Shown: piece after piece, positions 23,201-35,300 of the stretch | Layout of the letters: every line of letters begins with the position of its first letter | Numbering within the stretch: the stretch's first letter is position 1 | Assembly: GCA_911728455.2 (NCBI GenBank) | Contig: OU452230.1 | Span: 13,390,438-13,454,437 of the forward strand | DNA: 64,000 nt | DNA from: Marthasterias glacialis | Lineage: Eukaryota; Echinodermata; Asteroidea; Forcipulatida; Asteriidae | Direction of reading: 5' to 3' | The notes under the pieces: model-generated | The model's input: the letters and a program-made list of their open reading frames with translations, nothing else | Told to the model about the DNA's origin: nothing | The model's database searches: none | Position numbers and translations under genes: made by a program

Positions 23201-24190
23201 ATCCCTGTGTTATGGAAGTGGCACGAACCAGTGTCAAGGAATTGAGCATTACCGCGGGATGAAATGCTGTCAGCCTACGACAGCGAATTCAGCCAATTTT
23301 AATGAATGAATGCCAAGTCAATAAAACAATTCAGAGAACTAGATTTCTGATACCCATGGTTAATGTAATGTGGAACATCCGTGCTGCCCTGATGAAGATG
23401 CCGTTTTCTCAGGAAAAGTGGCCTGCCCCCCTTAAAAAAAATGAAAAACCAGGGCTCAATTTCACAAAGAGTTAAGATTGATCTTAAGTGTGAATCAATC
23501 CTAAGCAAAGTGTGATGTCACAATACCAATAAATATGGTAATACTGACCACTCATCTCAAGATAAATCTTAAAAACGACCCCCTGACTGTCAATACGTTA
23601 TGATATCTGATGATTTGTAAGTGTTCAAATAAAAATTCAATATAAATTCTGCTCTTGCCACCTTTTTAAATATTTGTGGGGTTTTTCAACTTTTTTAGCT
23701 ACAAAAGGTTAAATACACAATTTAATGATCCATACTATGAAGTTAAATATGTTTGCTATTATGCCCATTGTCTACATTTTAAAAGTATACACTTCAATAA
23801 ATATATTTAATGTGCAATATGAATACAAATTCTTTTTCTTAACCAACCCTTTAAACTTTTTAGTGCTGTTTTGAAATAAAAATCAGTTACACACAAAAAT
23901 GTGCGGTTTATATTCAAATGTAATTTTAGCACCATTTTACACAGGCACTTTTTAATCAAATTTGTTAACTTATTTGGGTTGGGTTGCCCAGCCTTGCAGT
24001 TCAGAGCCAAATAAATGTTATGCCATTATTTCTTTACATCAAAGTTGAGACTTGAATGTAGGTACAAACATTTTTTAAAGTATCAAACACTTTGTGTGTT
24101 TCTTTCTGAAGACACGGTAAAGTGTAACATAGTGGGCTTCTAAATATGAATTATGAATATTGAATAAATATTATAAAAAACATTATCTTC
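20202..24190. other. Intergenic spacer, no gene recognised
   Basis: AT-rich, with one SINE (20590-20757), weak foldbacks at 21324-21432 and 21733-21816 (AGCCGGAAGT / ACTTCCGGCT) and a repeat at 22.84-23.27 kb that recurs inverted at 46.74-46.94 kb. No ORF has recognisable similarity. Confidence 0.4.
20590..20757 (-). repeat. tRNA-derived SINE, family 3
   Basis: Matches 14711-14880: shared ACACTGATGTGTGTT, CAGTACTTTCC and AGAGCAGATGTCTT, with the tRNA-like box B on the minus strand. Confidence 0.65.
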
Positions 24191-24194
24191 AAGC

Positions 24195-24440
24195 AGACTT
24201 GAATCCTTGATTCTGATTGGTCGATCCATTGCAACAAGAGTGTGATACAAAGTTATATTGCAAGGCCCATATTACACCCTGTTCTCTAACGTGCTGTTGT
24301 AACTCCCATCTGCAGAATTCTGGTACATTCAGTGTAAATTTAAAAGTGGTGCGGTTGCATGAAGATAAAGTTGTTATCACGCGCGACGGGATACAGAAGT
24401 GCTATACTTTTGTATTCAACTCGCTGTAGTGTGATAACTA
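24195..24440. repeat. Repeat related to 29.58-29.93 kb
   Basis: Ends AGTGTGATAACTAATAATA and contains AGAAGTGCTATACTTTTG; both recur in the same order at 29850-29920. Decayed foldback-type element. Confidence 0.4.
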
Positions 24441-24510
24441 ATAATACTTACCTATTACTGCCTAAGGCCTTGTATGTTGATACATGTCTGTCAATTACTT
24501 GCACGCGTAC

Positions 24511-24987
24511 ATACATGTATAGACCTCGTGCAACTTTGACACAGATCATACACGTGCATTAATCATTGCCATTTTGGTGATCACCTTTCCATAAGAAAAG
24601 TATACAAGGTTCATGTTTACTGTAAATATTTAACAAATTCAAGCAGGAATTTTGTCATTGTTTCTGACAAATGTAAACTATTATGGCACGTAATGAATTT
24701 ATATACAAAACTTACTTTCACATTAGAGATTTTTGTTTTTGAGTTTAAAAAGATTTTATGTGGTAAAATTAAACAAAATTTATCAACACGTGTGTCAGTC
24801 TGGCGCACAGCAACATTACGCACATAATTAGTGTAACACAGAAGATATTTTGTTGCAGTGATTGGCTCAATACCGCACCTTGTGTCTCGCACCGGATAAT
24901 TGTAACAGTTGTTGAAATACGCGCTGGTGATCACCAAAATGATTGCAAGCGGTCAGTGACGTCATGTGCACAAGGTCTATACATATA
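24511..24987. mobile_element. MITE family M1, copy 2
   Basis: Outer inverted ends TGTATAGACCTCGTGCA / TGCACAAGGTCTATACA and perfect inner 16-bp inverted blocks CATTTTGGTGATCACC (24570-24585) and GGTGATCACCAAAATG (24926-24941). Interior homologous, inverted, to 12542-13010. Confidence 0.75.
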
Positions 24988-26208
24988 TGACAGTTTCAGT
25001 AGCAAGTTGACTGGCCAAAATGTACATTCAGCATGGCATGCTATTAATATTGTAGGAAGAATCCACACTGGAACAAGTGCACATGTACATTGTACACGCA
25101 TTGCAGTATTATGGCAACATGTACCATTGCTTATGATATTGAGGGGCACTAATAGTGCATCAAGTCATGTCTTTGAAGCTCCAGCATAGGATATCAAGTG
25201 GGGATCCAGCATGTAGATTTACCTACATGTATTGTGAGAAGGCTTAAGAGTGATGACATCCCAGATTCTGCAAATTTCAGAAAGATGATGGAGACAGATG
25301 GTAGGTAGTTCATACCTGCTTCATTTTCTATCATTATTTAGACCATCTTGCAAATGTTCAGAAAATGGTGGAAAAGAGATGTCATTCAAACAATGTTTTG
25401 AAAGGACTCTCATTCCCTTTCCTAGAAGATTATGAGCACATGATTATTATTATTATGATGTCAAGTTACAAATCAAACCCACTAAGTGTCCTTGGTTCAC
25501 AATAAATGGCATCACATTAGTATTAATGGTTTCTTGTTCAGTACAAGACTATATGCTCCAATCTTTATAACTTGTGCTTTTTAAAGGTCTTCTAAGTGTT
25601 ACACATATACATGAAGAAATCTTGAAGTCTTATAATTGTTTGAAGAGACCCTGTGGGAAACACGTACAGCTTGAGTCTTCATAATAAGCTTCAATTCATC
25701 TGGAGTTGTTTCAAGGACTCATGGAAGTACCTCAAGCCATGACAAAGCTGTCCCCATAACACATCTTAAATTATGAAGGTGTCATGTGATTTACAGACAT
25801 GAGAATAGAAGACATGCATACCAAACTCAGTCAAATGTACATGATTAATACAAATAAATTTGATGACGTTTTGTGGCCACTTCCACTAAAGAATTTATTA
25901 AAAAAAAATGGAAAACTTCATAAAGTCTTTTTTTTTTACCAGAAGTAAGTATCTTGTTGTGGTTCTGTAGATGTTTTCTCCATTACAAAACTCCAATGAC
26001 AAAAGTTTTTTTTTACAACTCATCATCAAGTAAAATGCATGCAGATTGCTTGAGGATATTTTGTAGTTATTTTCTATGTTGTAATTATGTCAATGATTTT
26101 TTTTTTTTAAATGCGACTCGCACCGATGACTTGTAAGTTACTAGAAATTCCCACAATGGTAGTCCATCTTGTGAATAAATTCAAGCATCTTGTGATCACT
26201 TCTGTACA
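24988..26208. other. IPO11 3' flank and 3' UTR
   Basis: The stretch just below 26209 is the IPO11 3' UTR in transcript terms. No further gene recognised. Confidence 0.4.
25894..25899 (-). promoter_or_regulatory. IPO11: Candidate IPO11 polyadenylation signal
   Basis: AATAAA on the minus strand about 310 bases past the stop. Other AT-rich hexamers nearby make this tentative. Confidence 0.35.
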
Positions 26209-26367
26209 TTACTTGAAGAAATTTTGCAGTTGTTCTCGTATTTCAAAGTCAATTGATTCCATGAGTCTAGTGAAGGTAGGGGTGCCATGAATGCGCTCAA
26301 ACTCTGTGAACTGTTGAATGCAGAAATCCCTCAGTGATGTGCAATGGACAGGATCTTTCAATGATAG
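26209..26367 (-). CDS. IPO11: IPO11 exon 27 (stop)
   Basis: Encodes [20 protein letters not shown], then [20 protein letters not shown] and K before TAA at 26209-26211. Matches the human LALKDPVHTVSL...QLQEFLQGF end. Confidence 0.95.
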   Translation of the reverse strand, partial: LSLKDPVHCTSLRDFCIQQFTEFERIHGTPTFTRLMESIDFEIREQLQNFFK

Positions 26368-29300
26368 CTGTGAAGACAAATCAAATGCATTCAGCTTTGG
26401 CTATGTTCCCTTTGGTAGTTACTCAATATAAATTCTTAGTATATGTATTGAGATTATACAACGACAATGTTAGAATCTTCCCGAATTGCACAACTCTAGT
26501 ACGATTATATCATGACTCAACTGCTGAACTGATGGACTGTGGTGATAAGGTCTTGTTGGTGATAACCACTTCCATCAAAGTCCAACAGCTAACAATATTT
26601 TATCCAGTGGACGATGAGGATCTTAGTACACTAAACAACCGAGTCCATCAAAATTCAACCGTTTGCGTAATTCAACTTCAAATTTAGTAGCTCAAACTTG
26701 TTTGCCTTACTTAACAAATCTAGAAAAACATAGACTACATTTGGATGACTTTGAGTTAGTTCAGAATCAGTATTTGTAAACACAAAAATGGCATTCAAAG
26801 ACACTTTGACGCTGACTCACTTTTCTTTTCCTCTTATCATGTTCTGTCTCAAACTCATCTTCCACATCTTCCCTGTCTCCCATGACCAGATAACTGAAAA
26901 TAAAAATGATACATGAAAATATAGAATAAGCAATGCTCATAACTATTTGAAGTATGTATGTTGGGTCTCGTGGTTACAGTGGCGTCACCAGACATTTTCA
27001 TTTGGGGGGGGGGGGGGCAAAGACAATTTGGGGGGCTATTTAATGTATCGAACCATTCATTTGTGCATTTTTTTGATATCATTTCGAGGGCAAGATGTGG
27101 GCTAGGGTTCTGAGCAGGGGGGGGGGGGCTCCCCCCTGCTCTTCTAGTTATCCCACTGCGTGGGTAAAACCCAAGACCTTGGCATCCGAGACTGAGTCCA
27201 GCCCTTCCGAGAGGGAGACCAGCCCTTCCGATACCAAGACTTTGTTGGGGTATGGTCATAATGAGTTCATGTCTCCAGACCTACAACACTGATCTCTATA
27301 CACACACAGTGCTTGAGAAAACAGTAATTACAGCATATGTGCACTTGATAGGGATACAAAAAAACAACAACAAAATTTGATGCTATTTCTTACTCGACTT
27401 GGGTTCCATTCTCCTCACGGCATACATCATGTAATACTTCCACTACTGCATACACAACATCAGGAAACTTCTCAACAACCACACTGATGACAACAAACAA
27501 AACCAAATATTGTCAGTTTTGGTAGTTTACAAGTATTTGCTAATACTCACAGAGATCTCAATATTGTGGTTTTTGAAAGATTGCGACATTTCCCATGACC
27601 TGGAAGGAAAGAGCGACGCAGGAGTGAAAACTGTTTTTATATTAAAGCCAAACGGTGCATTGTAGTGCATTTTACAACTGTAATTCACTGTTAAAGTGTA
27701 GAAAAATAAACTTCAGAATCATTAGAAATGTTGTGATAATTATATAATCCCCATGTTTTTGTACTGGTTTCCTCACGACGATGAAGTCATGTGATGCTCA
27801 AACAACAGCTTAGCTCTGCCGCTGTTGATTGGCTCATGAGACAACCATTAATTGCGTGTCACATCAGATGCATGAGTATCACATCAGATGCATGAGTGTC
27901 ACATCAGATGCATGAGTGTCACATCAGATGCATGAGTGTCACAGATGCATGAGTGTCACAACTGATGTGTGAATGTCACATCAGATGCATGAGTGTCACA
28001 TCAGATGCATGAGTGTCACAGATGCGTGAGTGTCACAACTGATGCATGAGTGTCACAGATGCGTGAGTGTCACAACTGATGCGTGAGTCACATCAGATGC
28101 GTGATTGTCACATCAGATGCGTGAGTGTCACATCAGATGCGTGAGTGTCACATCAGATGCATGAGTGTCACAGATGCGTGAGTGTCACAACTGATGCGTG
28201 ATGTCACTAATTCTGTTGAAATCAACAATGTATCTGTTGAAATAGTGCATGAGTTTAAGTACCTAGGTACAGTGGTAGATAAACTAACTTGAAATACTAG
28301 TACTACCGACATGTGTAAAAAAGCCAACCAACGGCTTTACTTTGTTTGAAAACTTAAATCTTTTAAAGTGAACTCCCACGTCTTACAACTTTTTAGCAGA
28401 GTACAGTCCAATCTATTATTAGCTTCTGTTGTATCTGTTGGTTTAACTCGGTATTACCAAGCAGGCTAGTAAGATTATTGGAACTGACATGAAGTGTATG
28501 CAAGAAATCATTGATAATTGTCTTATGAACAATTTTAATCATATTCTGTCCCGACTCCACTCATCCTCTCAGTCATTCAAAACAACTAGATATCATAATT
28601 CATTTGTACCCAGTGCCATTCAGGTTTATAACAGTCATTGTTTGAGATAAGTGTCATTTTTAATTCGTTTACTGTATTTCATTTTCGTGTACATGTATGT
28701 AGTGTTCCTATCCTGGATTGGAGGTTACCTTTTGTTTTACTTGGCCTAAAAGCCCTGGCTCAACATTGGTAAACTGGCCGTAAATGCTTCCATTCCTTGC
28801 ACAACTCAAGATATTAGTACAAAAAACCAACCTATGAAAATGTCAGCTCATTTCGTTGTTTCATTTGCAAGAAAATGGTAAAAATGCATTCAGCAGAGTT
28901 TTCGTCTCACTGAGACGAAAACTATTTTTGGACCTTATTTCATTTATTATTTAAAAATAATAACACTTTATTTCCACAATGGATAAATTTTTTTGTTTGT
29001 AATGTTTGTAAAATCGCTAGGTTTTAAGGTGTAAGTTTGTTGCGATACTCTGGTTGTGATACTCTATTTTATATATATATGTATATGTATTTTTAATATT
29101 TGTTCAATTTTTAGATTTGTATGCATTGTGTACACTGGAAAGCAATTTTCATGTTTTTAGCATGACAAGAAATGTTTCTAAATCTTGAAATCTTATCTAC
29201 CTTTACATGTCACACGTGTTATTAACTACAGTTTACACCTCAGGTACTCAACAATACTGGATACCATGCCCTGGATATTTAGAGTGTGTTCAAGACAAGT

Positions 29301-32300
29301 GGGTCATGTGCATGTGTGGGAGTGTGTGGATGGGTGGAATGTCACTCTTTCTTAATGTAATACTACCTTGAGTTTGATGGCAATAATGCCATAAGAGCCA
29401 AAGCACTCAGCTTCCTTCTCTCTGCTTGTGTTATCCAATCCATCTTCTCTGACCACACAACAAGGAGTTTACTCAACAGCTCATCAGGCTAAAGGGACAA
29501 ACAAAATATATCTCAGATTTTTAAATTATAAACTACAAAGCATGTACATGTACATTTATCTTCCAGTATGCGTAAATCAGGGATCCTGGTTGGTCAACAG
29601 CCATGAAATCATGGCTGGAAACCCATATCTAATGGTGCATACATTGCTGTCCAAGCGTACATATGCGTAATCACGCAAGACTCATGATTTCGCTTTTTGC
29701 ATGTCTTTAGTATGCAAACGCCATGCCGAAAAATCACTCTAACAAAATGGCACACCAAACATTGTGTAAAAAGCATGCGCCCTTGTGGAATATGGAAAAA
29801 TATCTAGTGCGTCTGTGTCCCATATCTAACTCGGCCTTCAGCCTCGTTGGATATGGGATGCAAAAGTGCTATATTTTCCCAGGTACTTTGAGTGGGCGTG
29901 TGATAACTAATATTAAATACACTTTATAATTTCATCATACAATGCAACCCTCCATGTATACAAAACTGTAAATCTTGTAGACTAAGCATTAAGCAGGCTG
30001 CAATTTTCTGTCACTGTAATGTATTGCAGTTTGCAACTCATAAAATCATGAATTCATACTCAGAACTTTTTATTTCTTGTATTTGTATTAATAAATCTTG
30101 TTTTTCTCTCATTTAAATCAATGTAACCAAAATGAGGCTGGTAGGTCAAAATAGTCTGAAGAGAATCAGTATTCATTATTGCTATTGCACACAGGGGATA
30201 TGATATAAAGATCTGTACCTGTTCCTTTGTGGTATGACAATATTGCTGTAAGAAGGAGAAGAAGAAAGATTGATTCTTGATGATGATCCTAGCAAAGACG
30301 GAGAGGTACATGGACATCACTGTTGGGTACTCCTGGGCCAACAAAAATATAAAGAAATACAAATCAGTAAATAATTAGTATTAGGCAAATTGAGCTGTCA
30401 ACAAATTTTAATTTTATACAGTCTTCTTTCTCTGCAAACAAAAATCAGACATACAACCTTGTCATTGACAAAATTATAATAATCAAAAGGGAACTTGTCC
30501 TGTGACACGACCTTGCCTTGTTTGGTCAAACAGGTGTTGGGAACGATCATTTTGGAAACAACGATGTGAAGCGCCCAATAATTAATGCTATTGCACAGGC
30601 CTATCCAATATTAAATTTTGGAGGCCCCCCCCCCCCCCCCCGTAAGAAATATATGAAAAAATATTGGAAAATGCATGATGTGTGCTCCACCAATCAAATG
30701 AAAAGGATCTGTGTGTGTGTGTGATATAAATACTTTTGGTGTTGTGGAAACACCGACATGTACAATGTACGTGATAGATGAAAATCATCAAGGTAAATAA
30801 ACAAGTTTCGGTGAAACAAACAATTTAAACATGTTTATTCTCCCTTCTTCTCTATCTATTGAAGACAAAAATAGTCAACTCACCTCTTTGTCTAGAACCC
30901 TCTGCAAAATCTTTGGAAGGAGTTGTCGAAAGATTTGTGGACCTTCCGTTGGGAACATCTTTAAAATTGTCTCAACAAGCTGAAGAATATTACAGAGAAA
31001 ACTACGTGAACAAGTAAGCTGTTTTTACTTTTAAATTTAATTGCTTGCAAATTACACCAGTTAAAAGGAAAACATGGGCAGACAATTTTGTTCACACTAG
31101 TTGCCTACCTTCAAGACAATGACAATTCCCTCTGGTCTAACACTATCCAAGAGGCTTACACAACCAGCAAATACAGCACCTGAATAGCTCTACAGAAAGT
31201 AGACAATACATCATACATGAATCAAACACAGTTAATAAATCCTTAAGGAAAACACAAAGCTAAATATCTTCATTCAGGTATTTAATCTATCAAGTACATT
31301 ACTACATTATGCATTTTTACAAGAGACAATTGTTCATTCCGTGACTAAAGTCCTCATCCACTGCGCTATGTACTGCTGCATGCTGTGCTTATTTATGCAT
31401 CTATTTCACTATGTACTGCTGCATGCTGTGCTTATTTATGCATCTATTTCACTATGTACTGCTGCATGTTGTGCTTATTTATGCATCTATTTCACTATGT
31501 ACTGCTGCATGCTGTGCTTATTTATGGATCTATTTCGCTATGTACTGCTGCATGTTGTGCTTATTTATGGATCTATTTCACTATGTACTGCTGCATGTTG
31601 TGCTTATTTATGGATCTATTTCACTATGTACTGCTGCATGTTGTGCTTATTTATGGATCTATTTCACTATGTACTGCTGCATGTTGTGCTTATTTATGCA
31701 TCTATTTCACTATGTACTGCTGCATGTTGTGCTTATTTATGGATCTATTTCACTATGTACTGCTGCATGCTGTGCTTATTTATGCATCTATTTCGCTATG
31801 TACTGCTGCATGCTGTGCTTATTTATGCATCTATTTCACTATGTACTGCTGCATGCTGTGCTTATTTATGCATCTATTTCACTATGTACTGCTGCATGCT
31901 GTGCTTATTTATGCATCTATTTCACTATGTACTGCTGCATGCTGTGCTTATTTATGCATCTATTTCACTATGTACTGCTGCATGCTGTGCTTATTTATGG
32001 ATCTATTTCACTATGTACTGCTGCATGCTGTGCTTATTTATGCATCTATTTCGCTATGTACTGCTGCATGCTGTGCTTATTTATGCATCTATTTCACTAT
32101 GTACTGCTGCATGCTGTGCTTATTTATGCATCTATTTCACTATGTACTGCTGCATGCTGTGCTTATTTATGGATCTATTTCGCTATGTACTGCTGCATGC
32201 TGTGCTTATTTATGGATCTATTTCGCTATGTACTGCTGCATGCTGTGCTTATTTATGCATCTATTTCGCTATGTACTGCTGCATGCTGTGCTTATTTATG

Positions 32301-35300
32301 CATCTATTTCACTATGTACTGCTGCATGCTGTGCTTATTTATGCATCTATTTCACTATGTACTGCTGCATGTTGTGCTTATTTATGGATCTATTTCGCTA
32401 TGTACTGCTGCATGCTGTGCTTATTTATGGATCTATTTCGCTATGTACTGCTGCATGTTGTGCTTATTTATGGATCTATTTCGCTATGTACTGCTGCATG
32501 TTGTGCTTATTTATGGATCTATTTCGCTATGTACTGCTGCATGTTGTGCTTATTTATGGATCTATTTCGCTATGTACTGCTGCATGTTGTGCTTATTTAT
32601 GGATCTATTTCGCTATGTACTGCTGCATGTTGTGCTTATTTATGCATCTATTTCACTATGTACTGCTGCATGTTGTGCTTATTTATGCATCTATTTCACT
32701 ATGTACTGCTGCATGCTGTGCTTATTTATGCATCTATTTCGCTATGTACTGCTGCATGCTGTGCTTATTTATGCATCTATTTCACTATGTACTGCTGCAT
32801 GCTGTGCTTATTTATGGATCTATTTCGCTATGTACTGCTGCATGTTGTGCTTATTTATGCATCTATTTCACTATGTACTGCTGCATGTTGTGCTTATTTA
32901 TGCATCTATTTCACTATGTACTGCTGCATGCTGTGCTTATTTATGCATCTATTTCGCTATGTACTGCTGCATGTTGTGCTTATTTATGCATCTATTTCAC
33001 TATGTACTGCTGCATGCTGTGCTTATTTATGCATCTATTTCGCTATGTACTGCTGCATGTTGTGCTTATTTATGCATCTATTTCACTATGTACTGCTGCA
33101 TGCTGTGCTTATTTATGGATCTATTTCGCTATGTACTGCTGCATGTTGTGCTTATTTATGCATCTATTTCACTATGTACTGCTGCATGTTGTGCTTATTT
33201 ATGCATCTATTTCACTATGTACTGCTGCATGCTGTGCTTATTTATGCATCTATTTCGCTATGTACTGCTGCATGTTGTGCTTATTTATGCATCTATTTCA
33301 CTATGTACTGCTGCATGCTGTGCTTATTTATGGATCTATTTCGCTATGTACTGCTGCATGTTGTGCTTATTTATGCATCTATTTCACTATGTACTGCTGC
33401 ATGCTGTGCTTATTTATGCATCTATTTCACTATGTACTGCTGCATGCTGTGCTTATTTATGGATCTATTTCACTATGTACTGCTGCATGCTGTGCTTATT
33501 TATGCATCTATTTCGCTATGTACTGCTGCATGTTGTGCTTATTTATGCATCTATTTCACTATGTACTGCTGCATGCTGTGCTTATTTATGGATCTATTTC
33601 ACTATGTACTGCTGCATGCTGTGCTTATTTATGCATCTATTTCGCTATGTACTGCTGCATGTTGTGCTTATTTATGCATCTATTTCACTATGTACTGCTG
33701 CATGCTGTGCTTATTTATGCATCTATTTCGCTATGTACTGCTGCATGCTGTGCTTATTTATGCATCTATTTCACTATGTACTGCTGCATGCTGTGCTTAT
33801 TTATGCATCTATTTCACTATGTACTGCTGCATGCTGTGCTTATTTATGCATCTATTTCACTATGTACTGCTGCATGCTGTGCTTATTTATGGATCTATTT
33901 CGCTATGTACTGCTGCATGTTGTGCTTATTTATGCATCTATTTCACTATGTACTGCTGCATGTTGTGCTTATTTATGCATCTTTTTCACTATGTACTGCT
34001 GCATGCTGTGCTTATTTATGCATCTATTTCGCTATGTACTGCTGCATGCTGTGCTTATTTATGCATCTATTTCACTATGTACTGCTGCATGCTGTGCTTA
34101 TTTATGCATCTATTTCACTATGTACTGCTGCATGCTGTGCTTATTTATGCATCTATTTCACTATGTACTGCTGCATGCTGTGCTTATTTATGGATCTATT
34201 TCGCTATGTACTGCTGCATGTTGTGCTTATTTATGGATCTATTTCGCTATGTACTGCTGCATGTTGTGCTTATTTATGGATCTATTTCGCTATGTACTGC
34301 TGCATGTTGTGCTTATTTATGCATCTATTTCGCTATGTACTGCTGCATGTTGTGCTTATTTATGGATCTATTTCGCTATGTACTGCTGCATGCTGTGCTT
34401 ATTTATGGATCTATTTCGCTATGTACTGCTGCATGCTGTGCTTATTTATGCATCTATTTCACTATGTACTGCTGCATGTTGTGCTTATTTATGCATCTAT
34501 TTCACTATGTACTGCTGCATGCTGTGCTTATTTATGGATCTATTTCGCTATGTACTGCTGCATGCTGTGCTTATTTATGCATCTATTTCACTATGTACTG
34601 CTGCATGTTGTGCTTATTTATGCATCTATTTCACTATGTACTGCTGCATGTTGTGCTTATTTATGCATCTATTTCACTATGTACTGCTGCATGCTGTGCT
34701 TATTTATGCATCTATTTCACTATGTACTGCTGCATGTTGTGCTTATTTATGCATCTATTTCACTATGTACTGCTGCATGTTGTGCTTATTTATGCATCTA
34801 TTTCACTATGTACTGCTGCATGTTGTGCTTATTTATGCATCTATTTCGCTATGTACTGCTGCATGCTGTGCTTATTTATGCATCTATTTCACTATGTACT
34901 GCTGCATGCTGTGCTTATTTATGCATCTATTTCACTATGTACTGCTGCATGTTGTGCTTATTTATGCATCTATTTCACTATGTACTGCTGCATGCTGTGC
35001 TTATTTATGCATCTATTTCACTATGTACTGCTGCATGCTGTGCTTATTTATGCATCTATTTCACTATGTACTGCTGCATGCTGTGCTTATTTATGCATCT
35101 ATTTCACTATGTACTGCTGCATGTTGTGCTTATTTATGCATCTATTTCACTATGTACTGCTGCATGCTGTGCTTATTTATGCATCTATTTCACTATGTAC
35201 TGCTGCATGCTGTGCTTATTTATGCATCTATTTCACTATGTACTGCTGCATGTTGTGCTTATTTATGCATCTATTTCACTATGTACTGCTGCATGCTGTG

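Noticed and set aside
26855-27259. 134-codon minus-strand ORF
   Set aside because: It overlaps IPO11 exon 26 in the wrong frame and a poly-G tract.
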